Source: Bacteroidia bacterium
Lineage (GTDB): Bacteria; Bacteroidota; Bacteroidia; NS11-12g; UBA955
DNA length: 14,869 nt
Reading direction: 5' to 3'
Assembly (NCBI GenBank): GCA_023254645.1
Contig: JALRLA010000399.1
Location: 1-14,869 of the forward strand
In this document: positions 1-6,404 of the stretch, piece by piece
How positions within the stretch are numbered: position 1 is the stretch's first letter
Layout of the letters: each line of letters begins with the position of its first letter
The notes under the pieces: generated by a model
The model's database searches: none
What the model saw: only the letters and a program-made list of their open reading frames with translations
Told to the model about the DNA's origin: nothing
Program-made: the position numbers and the translations under genes

Positions 1-1
1 C

Positions 2-757
2 TTTTTGCAAGGGTTTGGGTTCAGTTCGAAGGCCATCCAATACTTCTTTAAGCCATGGTTTTCGGGTGTCTTCTTGGAATCAGAACTCCAGAGTCCAGCT
101 TCATTGTTTTGCTTGTTTTTTAAGACTTTTTCCAAAGGTGGAGCCCTACTACCTCCCTTGGGTATTCAGCAATTTGCCCGCGATTTGACAAGTACATTGC
201 CCAGTGAGAATCGCTTCTGGGGCAAGGAAGTGCATCCCCAAGCTCAAGGGGAACAATGGGCAATAGAAGGAAGAGTATATGAACAGGTAGTATGGGCCGC
301 TGGCTCCAATAATCCACAGAGTCCAAGTCCAGATTACCGGTCTGCTGAAACCTTGTATTTTGCGGCTGAGTCAGACGCCGATTTGGGTATATACTTAGCC
401 TTGAATGCAGCAAGCACTGCGCTGGTTCAAACCTTTAGCATACCTAGCAATGTGGAGCCCAGTTATGCGCCAAAGGGTCAATGCTTGTGGTCCGTGCAAA
501 TACGACCTGAGTCATTCGGAGCTCCTGAAGAGGCGGTATGGTCAGAGGTTCAAGATTTGTTGGGAATTTCTTTAACAGGTCGCTTTTTGCGACGCTACAC
601 CATTGAAAAGGCTCTTCCTATTGTGGATACACTGAATCTCCGCTCTACGCTACAGAGGAATTCAACGGGAAGCTCAATGGCTGGGCCTCAATTTGGGTAT
701 CCAAGTCTGCAATCGGCTTGGATTTCCGGCAAAGAATGGGTCAGGACTCTGTCATAG
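2..757 (+). CDS. FAD-dependent oxidoreductase (amine oxidase/phytoene desaturase type), C-terminal part
   Basis: This is the C-terminal half of a flavin amine-oxidase-like protein of the protoporphyrinogen oxidase/phytoene desaturase superfamily. The reading frame is open to the window edge, so the N-terminal Rossmann FAD-binding motif lies outside, and the in-frame TTG at position 5 is unlikely to be the true start. About 250 residues are visible. Near the beginning, FFKPWFSGVFLESEL followed by a FSKGGALLPPLGIQQFARDL segment fits the substrate-domain region, where these proteins carry a phrase of the type 'P.GGM..l...La'. The end, GYPSLQSAWISGKEW, fits the C-terminal FAD-contacting motif (PSLNGAL..G...A) of the superfamily. 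The substrate cannot be deduced. It ends 170 bp before exbB and is probably a separate transcription unit. Family placement is fairly secure, specific function is not. Confidence 0.72.
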   Translation, partial: FLQGFGFSSKAIQYFFKPWFSGVFLESELQSPASLFCLFFKTFSKGGALLPPLGIQQFARDLTSTLPSENRFWGKEVHPQAQGEQWAIEGRVYEQVVWAAGSNNPQSPSPDYRSAETLYFAAESDADLGIYLALNAASTALVQTFSIPSNVEPSYAPKGQCLWSVQIRPESFGAPEEAVWSEVQDLLGISLTGRFLRRYTIEKALPIVDTLNLRSTLQRNSTGSSMAGPQFGYPSLQSAWISGKEWVRTLS

Positions 758-826
758 AATCAATAAGTCAGACCCCATAGGCGTTACTCCATCAAGCGAC
801 TTTAGTCTAGGGTAGAAGGTCACTGA

Positions 827-843
827 TTTCAAGCATTTTCAAG
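827..843 (+). repeat. Tandem heptamer TTTCAAG, 10-bp period
   Basis: TTTCAAG occurs at 827-833 and again at 837-843, one DNA helical turn apart, ending about 22 nt upstream of the predicted exbB -33 box. The position would suit a regulator or UP-like site, but it may be chance. The rest of the 758-927 gap holds only the predicted exbB promoter. I see no small gene there and no convincing terminator for the upstream gene. Confidence 0.25.
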
Positions 844-864
844 TGTTAGTTAACAATTTGGTTA

Positions 865-896
865 CTTGTTTTTCATGCGGGGTCACCTTATTATTG
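865..896 (+). promoter_or_regulatory. Predicted Bacteroidota promoter of the exbB-exbD-tonB operon
   Basis: CTTG at 865-868 serves as the -33 box. A 20-nt spacer follows, then TATTATTG at 889-896, which matches the Bacteroidota -7 consensus TAnnTTTG with one mismatch. Transcription would start near 902, giving a leader of about 25 nt before the exbB ATG at 928. The spacing equals that of three other promoters in the window, which supports the call. Confidence 0.5.
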
Positions 897-927
897 CAGC
901 GCTAAAAATTGAAACTATCAAACTATT

Positions 928-1740
928 ATGAGCAATAAATCAAACAATTCGGGAAGCAATACCTTGATGGGGTACTTCGCGGGTGCGGCTATCATTGTCG
1001 CTTTGTTGACAGGCGTGCTGATTTACACCCAATTGATGGGAAATCCAGCCAACTTTGAAGGCGGAGACGTCGTTAAAGGACATCCAACCAATTTCTTAGG
1101 CATTTTTCACCGCGGTGGTTTCATCGTGCCTTTGTTGTTGGCTGTTAACATCATTGTTATTTTGGTATCGATCGAGCGCTTCATCTCTATGAAAGCCGCT
1201 CAGGGCAAAGGAAACACTACTGCTTTCATTCATGCTATTCGCAATGCCATGGGCAAGAACGATTTAGACGGTGCTATTGCTATCTGCGACAAACAGCAGG
1301 GTAGTTTGGCCAATGTGGTTCGCAGCGGATTGACTCGCTATCAAATTGTCAAAGGAAACGACAAATTGACTCGTGACGAAAAGAAAACCGCCATTGAGAA
1401 AGAGTTGGAAGAGGCTACTTCATTGGAATTGCCCATGTTGTCTCGCAACTTGGTTGTGATTGCTACTTGCGTTTCTATCGGTACTTTGATCGGTTTGATT
1501 GGAACTGTATTTGGTATGATTCGTGCATTCGCGGCTTTGGCCAACGCCGGAGCTCCTGATACAGCTGCATTGGCAACAGGTATTTCTGAGGCTTTGGTTA
1601 ACACAGCTTCTGGTATCGTGGCTTCTACATTGGCGGTAATTGCTTACAATTACTTCTCCAATCGCGTGGATTCCATGACTCACAGCATGGATGAGGCTTC
1701 TTATTCCATCGTGTCGAATTTTCAAGCCAATCACGATTAA
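928..1740 (+). CDS. exbB: MotA/TolQ/ExbB proton channel family protein
   Basis: Inner-membrane proton-channel subunit that, with ExbD, uses proton-motive force to energise TonB. The 270-residue protein has hydrophobic segments at about 16-37, 64-84, 172-202 and 219-243. The first is an N-terminal extra helix beyond the usual three of ExbB, as is common in Bacteroidota homologues. The MotA/TolQ/ExbB domain covers about 100-250 and includes the cytoplasmic loop and the conserved GTLIGLIGTVFGMIRAF channel helix (185-201), then GISEALVNTASGIVAS (218-233) in the last helix. The ATG at 928 is the first Met after the predicted promoter. It is the first gene of a four-gene operon with two ExbD paralogues and TonB. 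The operon context favours ExbB over TolQ or MotA. Confidence 0.92.
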   Translation: MSNKSNNSGSNTLMGYFAGAAIIVALLTGVLIYTQLMGNPANFEGGDVVKGHPTNFLGIFHRGGFIVPLLLAVNIIVILVSIERFISMKAAQGKGNTTAFIHAIRNAMGKNDLDGAIAICDKQQGSLANVVRSGLTRYQIVKGNDKLTRDEKKTAIEKELEEATSLELPMLSRNLVVIATCVSIGTLIGLIGTVFGMIRAFAALANAGAPDTAALATGISEALVNTASGIVASTLAVIAYNYFSNRVDSMTHSMDEASYSIVSNFQANHD

Positions 1741-1798
1741 GGCATTTACCTTTTTCGCGGTACATGCATTAACCATCAAATTTTAAACAGAAGCGCAC

Positions 1799-2488
1799 AT
1801 GCCAAAAGTTAAGATGCCCAAATCCTCTCCGAGCCTGGATATGACTCCCATGGTGGATTTGGCTTTTTTGCTTGTGACCTTCTTCATGTTGACCTCAAGC
1901 TTCAAAGCACCAGAACCCGTGATGGTTGATCCTCCTGCCAGTACTACAGAGGCAGAGATCCCCAAGCAGGTATTTCTAGTGGCCATTGATCCTTCTGGCC
2001 GAGTATTTGTAGACATCACCAACAACGCTGTTAAAACTCAAGTTTTGACTAAACTGTTGGCGACCAAGAAACTCGGATTGGAAGGTCAGGACCTCAACAA
2101 ACTGGTGGGAGCGGGACCTTTGGGAATGAGCATCAAGCAATTCCCTGAATACGCTGCCTTGGAATCATCTGAACGTGAAGCTTTCAATCAAAGTGTTCGA
2201 GGTATTCCATACGATACGACTTCAGATGTAGCCAAAATCAAGGCTAGTGAATTGTATCTATGGGCTTACCATGCACGATTGGAAGCACACAATGATTTCA
2301 ATGCTCGCGAGGCTGAGGCGAAGAAGAGAAACTTGGATTTTGACAAATCCCAATACATGCAGTTTGCCATCAAGGCAGACTTCGATGTTCCATATACCCT
2401 AGTGGAGAAGGTCATCAATGTATTCCGTCAAGCCCAAGTCAAGCAGTTTCAAATGATCACGGACCTGGAGGATACTCCAGAAATTTAA
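1799..2488 (+). CDS. exbD: ExbD/TolR family biopolymer transport protein, first paralogue
   Basis: Single-pass partner of ExbB in the TonB energising complex. The 229-residue protein has a short cytoplasmic N-terminus, then LDMTPMVDLAFLLVTFFML (residues 13-31). Asp20 sits where ExbD proteins carry the essential proton-translocating Asp of the transmembrane helix. The periplasmic part starts with the expected strand-loop-strand (FLVAIDPSGRVFVDI, 59-73) and ends with FAIKADFDVPYTLVEKVINVFRQA (189-212) plus a final strand. Between these lies an insert of about 95 residues (roughly 90-186) that classical ExbD proteins of about 140 residues lack. It begins 58 nt after exbB and has no Shine-Dalgarno-like sequence. 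I cannot say what the insert does. Family assignment is secure. Confidence 0.9.
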   Translation: MPKVKMPKSSPSLDMTPMVDLAFLLVTFFMLTSSFKAPEPVMVDPPASTTEAEIPKQVFLVAIDPSGRVFVDITNNAVKTQVLTKLLATKKLGLEGQDLNKLVGAGPLGMSIKQFPEYAALESSEREAFNQSVRGIPYDTTSDVAKIKASELYLWAYHARLEAHNDFNAREAEAKKRNLDFDKSQYMQFAIKADFDVPYTLVEKVINVFRQAQVKQFQMITDLEDTPEI

Positions 2489-2491
2489 TCG

Positions 2492-2498
2492 AAAGGAG
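2492..2498 (+). promoter_or_regulatory. Strong Shine-Dalgarno-like site before exbD2
   Basis: AAAGGAG ends 8 nt before the ATG at 2507, a textbook Shine-Dalgarno match. It confirms the start of the second exbD gene. It is notable because Bacteroidota ribosomes are reported to occlude the anti-SD and most of their genes lack such sites. Confidence 0.5.
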
Positions 2499-2506
2499 AA
2501 AACGCA

Positions 2507-3145
2507 ATGGCACAATTAGACACCGGAGGTGGAGCCCAAGGCGGGAAAGGCAAAAAAAGAGCAAAGAAAGCCAGCACAGCGATCGACATGACGCCGATGG
2601 TTGACTTGGCCTTCTTGTTGTTGACCTTTTTCGTATTGACTTCAACCTTCTCAAAGCCGAAAGTTCTCCGAATGATTTTTCCGGAGAAAATCGACAAAAA
2701 CGATCCAGCTATGAAAGCTCCTGAGGTGAAAAATGGTCTGACCATTTTGCTCACAGGAGAGAATAAGATCTATTATTATAAGGGTTCTTTGAGACCAGAG
2801 ACCGAGTTGATTGAAACCGATTACACCAAAGATGGCATTCGCAAAGTGTTGGTTGAGAGTAATTTGGATTTGTTGACTCAGTTAAAAGGTTTTCAGGAAG
2901 AGCTGAATAAAATTGACGAGAAGGATACGGCGAAGACCAACGCTATCAATGCGCAGGTAACCCAAGCACAGAAAGATTCCAAGCTCGTTGTTTTGCTCAA
3001 GCACGATAAAAAGGCCACTTACGGTAATGTCATCGATATCATGGACGAATTCTTGATCGCACAGATCGCTAAGTATTTCAAGGTCGATGATGACATGGCT
3101 GAGATGGAGAAGAAATTAATCGCTGACTATCAATCAAGGGGGTAA
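2507..3145 (+). CDS. exbD: ExbD/TolR family biopolymer transport protein, second paralogue
   Basis: Second ExbD-type subunit, 212 residues. A basic cytoplasmic tail rich in Gly and Lys (8-22) precedes IDMTPMVDLAFLLLTFFVLTSTF (26-48). This is nearly identical in its transmembrane helix to the upstream paralogue, with Asp33 as the expected proton-carrying residue. Outside the helix the two proteins differ greatly. Here the periplasmic domain has TILLTGENKIYYYKG (79-93), a long helical, charged insert (about 105-157), then LVVLLKHDKKATYGNVIDIMDEF (160-182), the conserved ExbD core, and a charged C-terminal helix. It starts 18 nt after exbD1 and is followed 3 nt later by tonB. Paired ExbD genes are usual in Bacteroidota TonB operons. 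Work on Flavobacterium psychrophilum, as I recall it, found an exbD2 gene important for virulence. Confidence 0.9.
   Translation: MAQLDTGGGAQGGKGKKRAKKASTAIDMTPMVDLAFLLLTFFVLTSTFSKPKVLRMIFPEKIDKNDPAMKAPEVKNGLTILLTGENKIYYYKGSLRPETELIETDYTKDGIRKVLVESNLDLLTQLKGFQEELNKIDEKDTAKTNAINAQVTQAQKDSKLVVLLKHDKKATYGNVIDIMDEFLIAQIAKYFKVDDDMAEMEKKLIADYQSRG
3136..3142 (+). promoter_or_regulatory. Purine-rich Shine-Dalgarno-like site before tonB
   Basis: AAGGGGG lies in the last two codons of exbD2 and ends 6 nt before the tonB ATG at 3149. It could support translational coupling, or it may simply reflect the codons for Arg-Gly. It is weaker evidence than the site before exbD2. Confidence 0.3.
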
Positions 3146-3148
3146 GCA

Positions 3149-3967
3149 ATGGCAGAAAATATGTTCAATCAATGGGAGCAAATAGATTCAAGCGATCGCT
3201 TGGAGCTGGTATTTGCCGACCGATTCAAAGGCTATGGCGCTTATGTTATTCGTAAGCAGTTCAAAAGAGGACAAGTCATTGCCACACTTTCCGCCTGTTT
3301 GTTTGCCTTGTTGGCTGCCTCAACACCTTACATCTTGAACGCCATCAACGGTCAGGAAGAGGAGACAAAAACAGTCAAATTGGTCGTGACGAATTTGGAT
3401 GACGTAGAAGCGCCTGAAGAAGAAGAAGAGAAGCCCGATGAGCCACCTCCAATCGAGGAGCCCGAGCCCATCGCCACCCAGGCCTACGCTGTACCCGAAA
3501 TCAACGAAGACGCCACTGAAGATTCACCCATTAATCCTCCTGATTTGGTTCAAAATGCAGGTCTGCAGGATCAAGAGGGTTCAGATGACTTCTTGGCCCC
3601 TGACATGAATTCGGGGGGTGGTTCGGGTCCTTTCCAGGGCGATGACGGTCCAAAAACCAAAGTAGACATTCGGGCTGAGTACCCAGGTGGAGAAGCGGCC
3701 TTCCGCGACTACGTGAAATACGAGTTCATTTACCCCATTCGCTGCCAAGACGAAGGCATCAATGGATCGGTGAACTTGCGTTTCATTGTCGATAAGACGG
3801 GTCGCATCAGTAACATTCAGGTTTTGGATGAAACGAAGAGTTGTCCCGAGTTTACCCAAGAAGCCATTCGTGTTCTGAAGGCATCCAAGCGATGGATTCC
3901 CGCTCAGGTGAATGGAAACTTTACCACGGCTTGGCGCGAATTGCCTATCAAGCTAGCGGTTGAGTAA
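3149..3967 (+). CDS. tonB: TonB energy transducer with cytoplasmic N-terminal extension
   Basis: TonB links the ExbB/ExbD motor to outer-membrane TonB-dependent transporters. The 272-residue protein has a cytoplasmic N-terminus with LVFADRFKGYGAYVIRKQF (20-38), a signature of Bacteroidota TonB. A transmembrane helix follows (about 42-66), then a periplasmic spacer that is acidic and proline-rich (about 87-107) rather than of the Lys-Pro type of E. coli. A low-complexity Asp/Gly/Ser linker (about 143-168) leads to the TonB C-terminal domain (about 176-272). That domain shows AEYPGGEAAFRDYV, then YPIRC, GSVNLRFIVDKTGRISNIQVL and the W-containing tail. Cys199 and Cys232 flank the domain's first strands and could form a disulfide. 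It is the last gene of the operon and is followed by a strong terminator. Confidence 0.93.
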   Translation: MAENMFNQWEQIDSSDRLELVFADRFKGYGAYVIRKQFKRGQVIATLSACLFALLAASTPYILNAINGQEEETKTVKLVVTNLDDVEAPEEEEEKPDEPPPIEEPEPIATQAYAVPEINEDATEDSPINPPDLVQNAGLQDQEGSDDFLAPDMNSGGGSGPFQGDDGPKTKVDIRAEYPGGEAAFRDYVKYEFIYPIRCQDEGINGSVNLRFIVDKTGRISNIQVLDETKSCPEFTQEAIRVLKASKRWIPAQVNGNFTTAWRELPIKLAVE

Positions 3968-3993
3968 ACGAAACCACAATCTGTGAATAAGAG

Positions 3994-4023
3994 AAGGAGC
4001 GGCCATGGCCGCTCCTTTTTTTT
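3994..4023 (+). terminator. Rho-independent terminator of the TonB operon
   Basis: AAGGAGCGGCCATGGCCGCTCCTT (3994-4017) is a perfect 12+12 palindrome, GC-rich in the stem, followed by an unbroken T-run to 4023. It begins 26 nt after the tonB stop. The stem folds back on itself with only a minimal loop, so the last pairs at the centre probably stay open. Confidence 0.92.
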
Positions 4024-4030
4024 GTTGCCC

Positions 4031-4038
4031 TACCTTTG
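4031..4038 (+). promoter_or_regulatory. Predicted -7 box for a leaderless ABC ATPase transcript
   Basis: TACCTTTG matches the Bacteroidota -7 consensus TAnnTTTG exactly and ends 4 nt before the ATG at 4043, so the transcript would begin at or next to the start codon. No TTG lies at the expected -33 distance, because that stretch is occupied by the preceding terminator stem. The promoter may be weak or activator-dependent. Confidence 0.45.
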
Positions 4039-4042
4039 ATTC

Positions 4043-5506
4043 ATGCTGCGCATTCGCGATTTGCACATTTCGACACCTTCCAAAACCCTGCTGCGATTGC
4101 CGGCCATCGACTTTCAGCCGGGAAGGGTGCACGCCATCATTGGGGAAAGCGGTTCGGGCAAGAGCTTGCTGTTGTTGGCCTTGATGGGATTGTTGGCTCC
4201 CGAATTGCGACTAGAGGCCACAGCAATGGGTACATCCAGTGAAGATTGGTTGGATCTAGAGTTGCGTCAATGGCAACAAAAGAGAGGAAAGGAGTTGGGC
4301 ATGGTCTTTCAGGAGCCCATGACGGCCCTTAACCCTCAAATGAAATGCGGAAAGCAACTGTTGGAGGCTTATCGTGTGCATCGGCCAGAAACCTCTCAAG
4401 AAGCAGCCACTGAACACTGCATGGCGAAGCTCGAAAGAGCAGGATTGGCAGGTTTAGCCCCTCGTGTAATGGATTCCTATCCCCATGAATTGAGCGGTGG
4501 GCAGCGACAACGCGTAGTGATCGCCATGGCCTGCATGCACGATCCAGACTGGGTATTGGCCGATGAGCCCACAACAGCCTTGGATTCTTTTTCTCGTCAG
4601 GCTGTCATGAGTGATTTGCAGCGCATGTGCCAAGAGCAGGGTTCGGGATTGATATGGGTTTCCCATGAACTGGACATTGTTCCTCAATTGGCTGACGATA
4701 TCAGCGTTCTGCGAAAAGGAGAACTGCTGGTCAGCGGCTCCGTTCATGAGGTGTTGAATTCGCCCGATCCGCATTCGTATGTTCAAGAATTGCTAGCGGC
4801 GTTGCCGAAGGGAACCATAAAGCCCAGTCGCAAAGAAGAGTTGGTGTTGGACGTTCAAAATCTGTCCAAATCTTACAGGAACGGGACCCAAGTTCTTCCC
4901 GTATTGAAAAACTTGAGCATTCAGGTTTATCGGGGTGAAACCCTGGTGATTCTGGGCAAAAGCGGCTCCGGTAAAAGCACCATCGCCAAAATATTGACCG
5001 GACTGGAATCCCTTGATTTTGGTCGCATTGACTACAAGGGCAAGGCTTTGCCTGCGAAAGGGCCCACCGGCATCCAGATGGTCTTTCAAGATCCCTATGC
5101 CTCTCTCAATCCGCAGGTAGACAATTGGTATGCTTTGGCTGAAATTCTAGCCCTGCACCACGGAGGCAAAGCCGGAGATTATCGCCGCCAGGCGGAAGAG
5201 GCCATGAGGCAAGTTCAATTGCCCGAATCCTTGTGGTCAGCAAGACCTAGCCAAATGAGCGGTGGTCAGCGCCAGCGCTTGTGCATTGCCCGAGCCTTAA
5301 TGAGCGAGCCTGAAGTCTTAGTATTGGACGAAGCGGTAGCGGCACTCGACCCATTGGTTCAGGCATCCGTGTTGGATTTGTTGAAGGCCTTGCAGCAGCG
5401 CACGGGAATGGTGTATGTGTTTATTACCCATGACCAAGCCGTGGCACGCAGCATGGGTCACAGCATCGTTTATTTGGAAGAGGGCCAAGTGCGTCCCTAT
5501 TCTTGA
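4043..5506 (+). CDS. ABC transporter ATP-binding protein with two fused nucleotide-binding domains (Opp/Dpp/YejF type)
   Basis: Cytoplasmic ATPase of a peptide/nickel-type ABC importer, with two ATP-binding domains in one chain of 487 residues. Domain 1 has Walker A GESGSGKS (34-41), the Q-loop phrase MVFQEPMTALNP (87-98), signature LSGGQRQRV (150-158), Walker B VLADEPTTALD (171-181) and switch His in WVSHELD (205-211). Domain 2 has GKSGSGKS (305-312), MVFQDPYASLNP (346-357), MSGGQRQRL (405-413), VLVLDEAVAALD (425-436) and FITHDQ (460-465). The FQ(E/D)P..(A/S)LNP phrase is typical of the oligopeptide family. In domain 2 the usual DEPT is DEAV, while the catalytic Glu is kept. No permease or binding-protein gene is adjacent, so its partners must be elsewhere. 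The substrate is unknown. The ATG at 4043 fits the start of domain 1 and the -7 box just upstream. Confidence 0.88.
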   Translation: MLRIRDLHISTPSKTLLRLPAIDFQPGRVHAIIGESGSGKSLLLLALMGLLAPELRLEATAMGTSSEDWLDLELRQWQQKRGKELGMVFQEPMTALNPQMKCGKQLLEAYRVHRPETSQEAATEHCMAKLERAGLAGLAPRVMDSYPHELSGGQRQRVVIAMACMHDPDWVLADEPTTALDSFSRQAVMSDLQRMCQEQGSGLIWVSHELDIVPQLADDISVLRKGELLVSGSVHEVLNSPDPHSYVQELLAALPKGTIKPSRKEELVLDVQNLSKSYRNGTQVLPVLKNLSIQVYRGETLVILGKSGSGKSTIAKILTGLESLDFGRIDYKGKALPAKGPTGIQMVFQDPYASLNPQVDNWYALAEILALHHGGKAGDYRRQAEEAMRQVQLPESLWSARPSQMSGGQRQRLCIARALMSEPEVLVLDEAVAALDPLVQASVLDLLKALQQRTGMVYVFITHDQAVARSMGHSIVYLEEGQVRPYS

Positions 5507-5534
5507 TCGATTGAGCGATAAGTGGAAATCCAAG

Positions 5535-5566
5535 TTTGCACCTTTGTCTGCTCTGGCGTAACCTTG
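5535..5566 (+). promoter_or_regulatory. Predicted promoter of the LysM gene, near-leaderless
   Basis: TTTG (5535-5538), a 20-nt spacer, then TAACCTTG (5559-5566), which matches TAnnTTTG with one mismatch. The -7 box ends 4 nt before the ATG at 5571, the same geometry as at 4043. The bases around both starts are alike: TACCTTTGATTCATG and TAACCTTGAATCATG. Confidence 0.55.
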
Positions 5567-5570
5567 AATC

Positions 5571-6404
5571 ATGCATAAAAGGCTCCTGTTTTTGCTCCTG
5601 TTTTGCTGGGGATTCGCGTCGACTCTCCAAGCACAAACAAGCAGCACCATTCCGGCTACCCACAAAGTCAAAAAGGGGGAGACCCTGTATGGCATTGGCC
5701 GAATGTATGGGATGACCGTACCCCAGCTTCAGAAAATGAATCCGGGCATAGGGGTATTGCAACCGGGTATGAAGCTCAATGTTCTCAAAACCATTACCCT
5801 TCCCCAAACCCGTCAGGAGCCTGAAGCCAGTCCAGATCCGATCTATGGGACCGTGGTGCACAACGTGCAAGCGGGCGAGACGCTGTATGCTCTGTCTCGC
5901 AAATACGGAGTAGGGGTTTCTGAGATTAAATCAGCCAACGGGCTGAGTTCTGATGTCTTGTCCATTGGTCAACGATTGAACATTCCGCGTCAGTTGATTC
6001 AAACGCCCGTGCCTGAAGAAAGACCTGTTCCGACTACTCCAAGAACTGTCCCTGTAACTCCGGTTCCAGAAAACCGCGCCGGTGGGATGCCAGAGACTGT
6101 GAGAAGCTCTGCTCCCAGCAGAACCATGGAGAACAAACAATGGTCAGGTTCTGCCTCTGTAAACCCAGCTATCGATGCACAGCGCCCCTGGGTGTATTTC
6201 GATCTGGGTTCTTCTTTTGGCTCAGCGCCCGTTGTGGTAGCGGTCATCAATCCCGCCAATCAGCAAGTTCTATACTGCACCGTACAAGGCAAACCCAGCA
6301 GGGGTAATCAATTGGAGGTTTCTCAGTGGGTGGCCGATCGTTTGGGCATGGTTTCGGTTGGGGCTCCTGTTGTCGTGACCTATGCCAAGCCTATTTCAGA
6401 ATAA
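5571..6404 (+). CDS. Secreted double-LysM protein with a DPBB/RlpA-like C-terminus
   Basis: Exported cell-wall-binding protein of 277 residues. It starts with a signal peptide (basic MHKR, hydrophobic core 5-18, likely cleavage near AQA-Q at 20-22). Two LysM modules follow. The first runs about 31-73 and begins HKVKKGETLYGIGRMYGM. The second runs about 97-139 and begins HNVQAGETLYALSRKYGV. Both are of the type that binds N-acetylglucosamine in peptidoglycan. A Pro/Thr/Val-rich linker (about 143-185) leads to a final domain (about 205-272). There VVVAVINPANQQVLYCTVQG, then EVSQWVADRLGM and GAPVVV, resemble the double-psi beta-barrel of RlpA, but the DRGPF-type catalytic region is replaced. A structural or binding role is therefore more likely than lytic transglycosylase activity. 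It overlaps the next gene by 23 bp. The LysM call is firm, the barrel is an inference from pattern. Confidence 0.87.
   Translation: MHKRLLFLLLFCWGFASTLQAQTSSTIPATHKVKKGETLYGIGRMYGMTVPQLQKMNPGIGVLQPGMKLNVLKTITLPQTRQEPEASPDPIYGTVVHNVQAGETLYALSRKYGVGVSEIKSANGLSSDVLSIGQRLNIPRQLIQTPVPEERPVPTTPRTVPVTPVPENRAGGMPETVRSSAPSRTMENKQWSGSASVNPAIDAQRPWVYFDLGSSFGSAPVVVAVINPANQQVLYCTVQGKPSRGNQLEVSQWVADRLGMVSVGAPVVVTYAKPISE

Noticed and set aside
769..884. Inverted repeat GACCCC/GGGGTC with about 100 bp between arms
   Set aside because: Six-base arms so far apart are expected by chance and form no plausible terminator or operator.
1420..1779. 119-codon open frame antisense to exbB, rich in Cys, His and Arg
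   Set aside because: It is a mirror of a well-conserved exbB. Its composition follows from the complementary codons and it has no promoter or start support.
4036..4242. Small forward open frame overlapping the start of the ABC ATPase
   Set aside because: The ATPase frame contains the Walker A motif here. The alternative frame has no family features.
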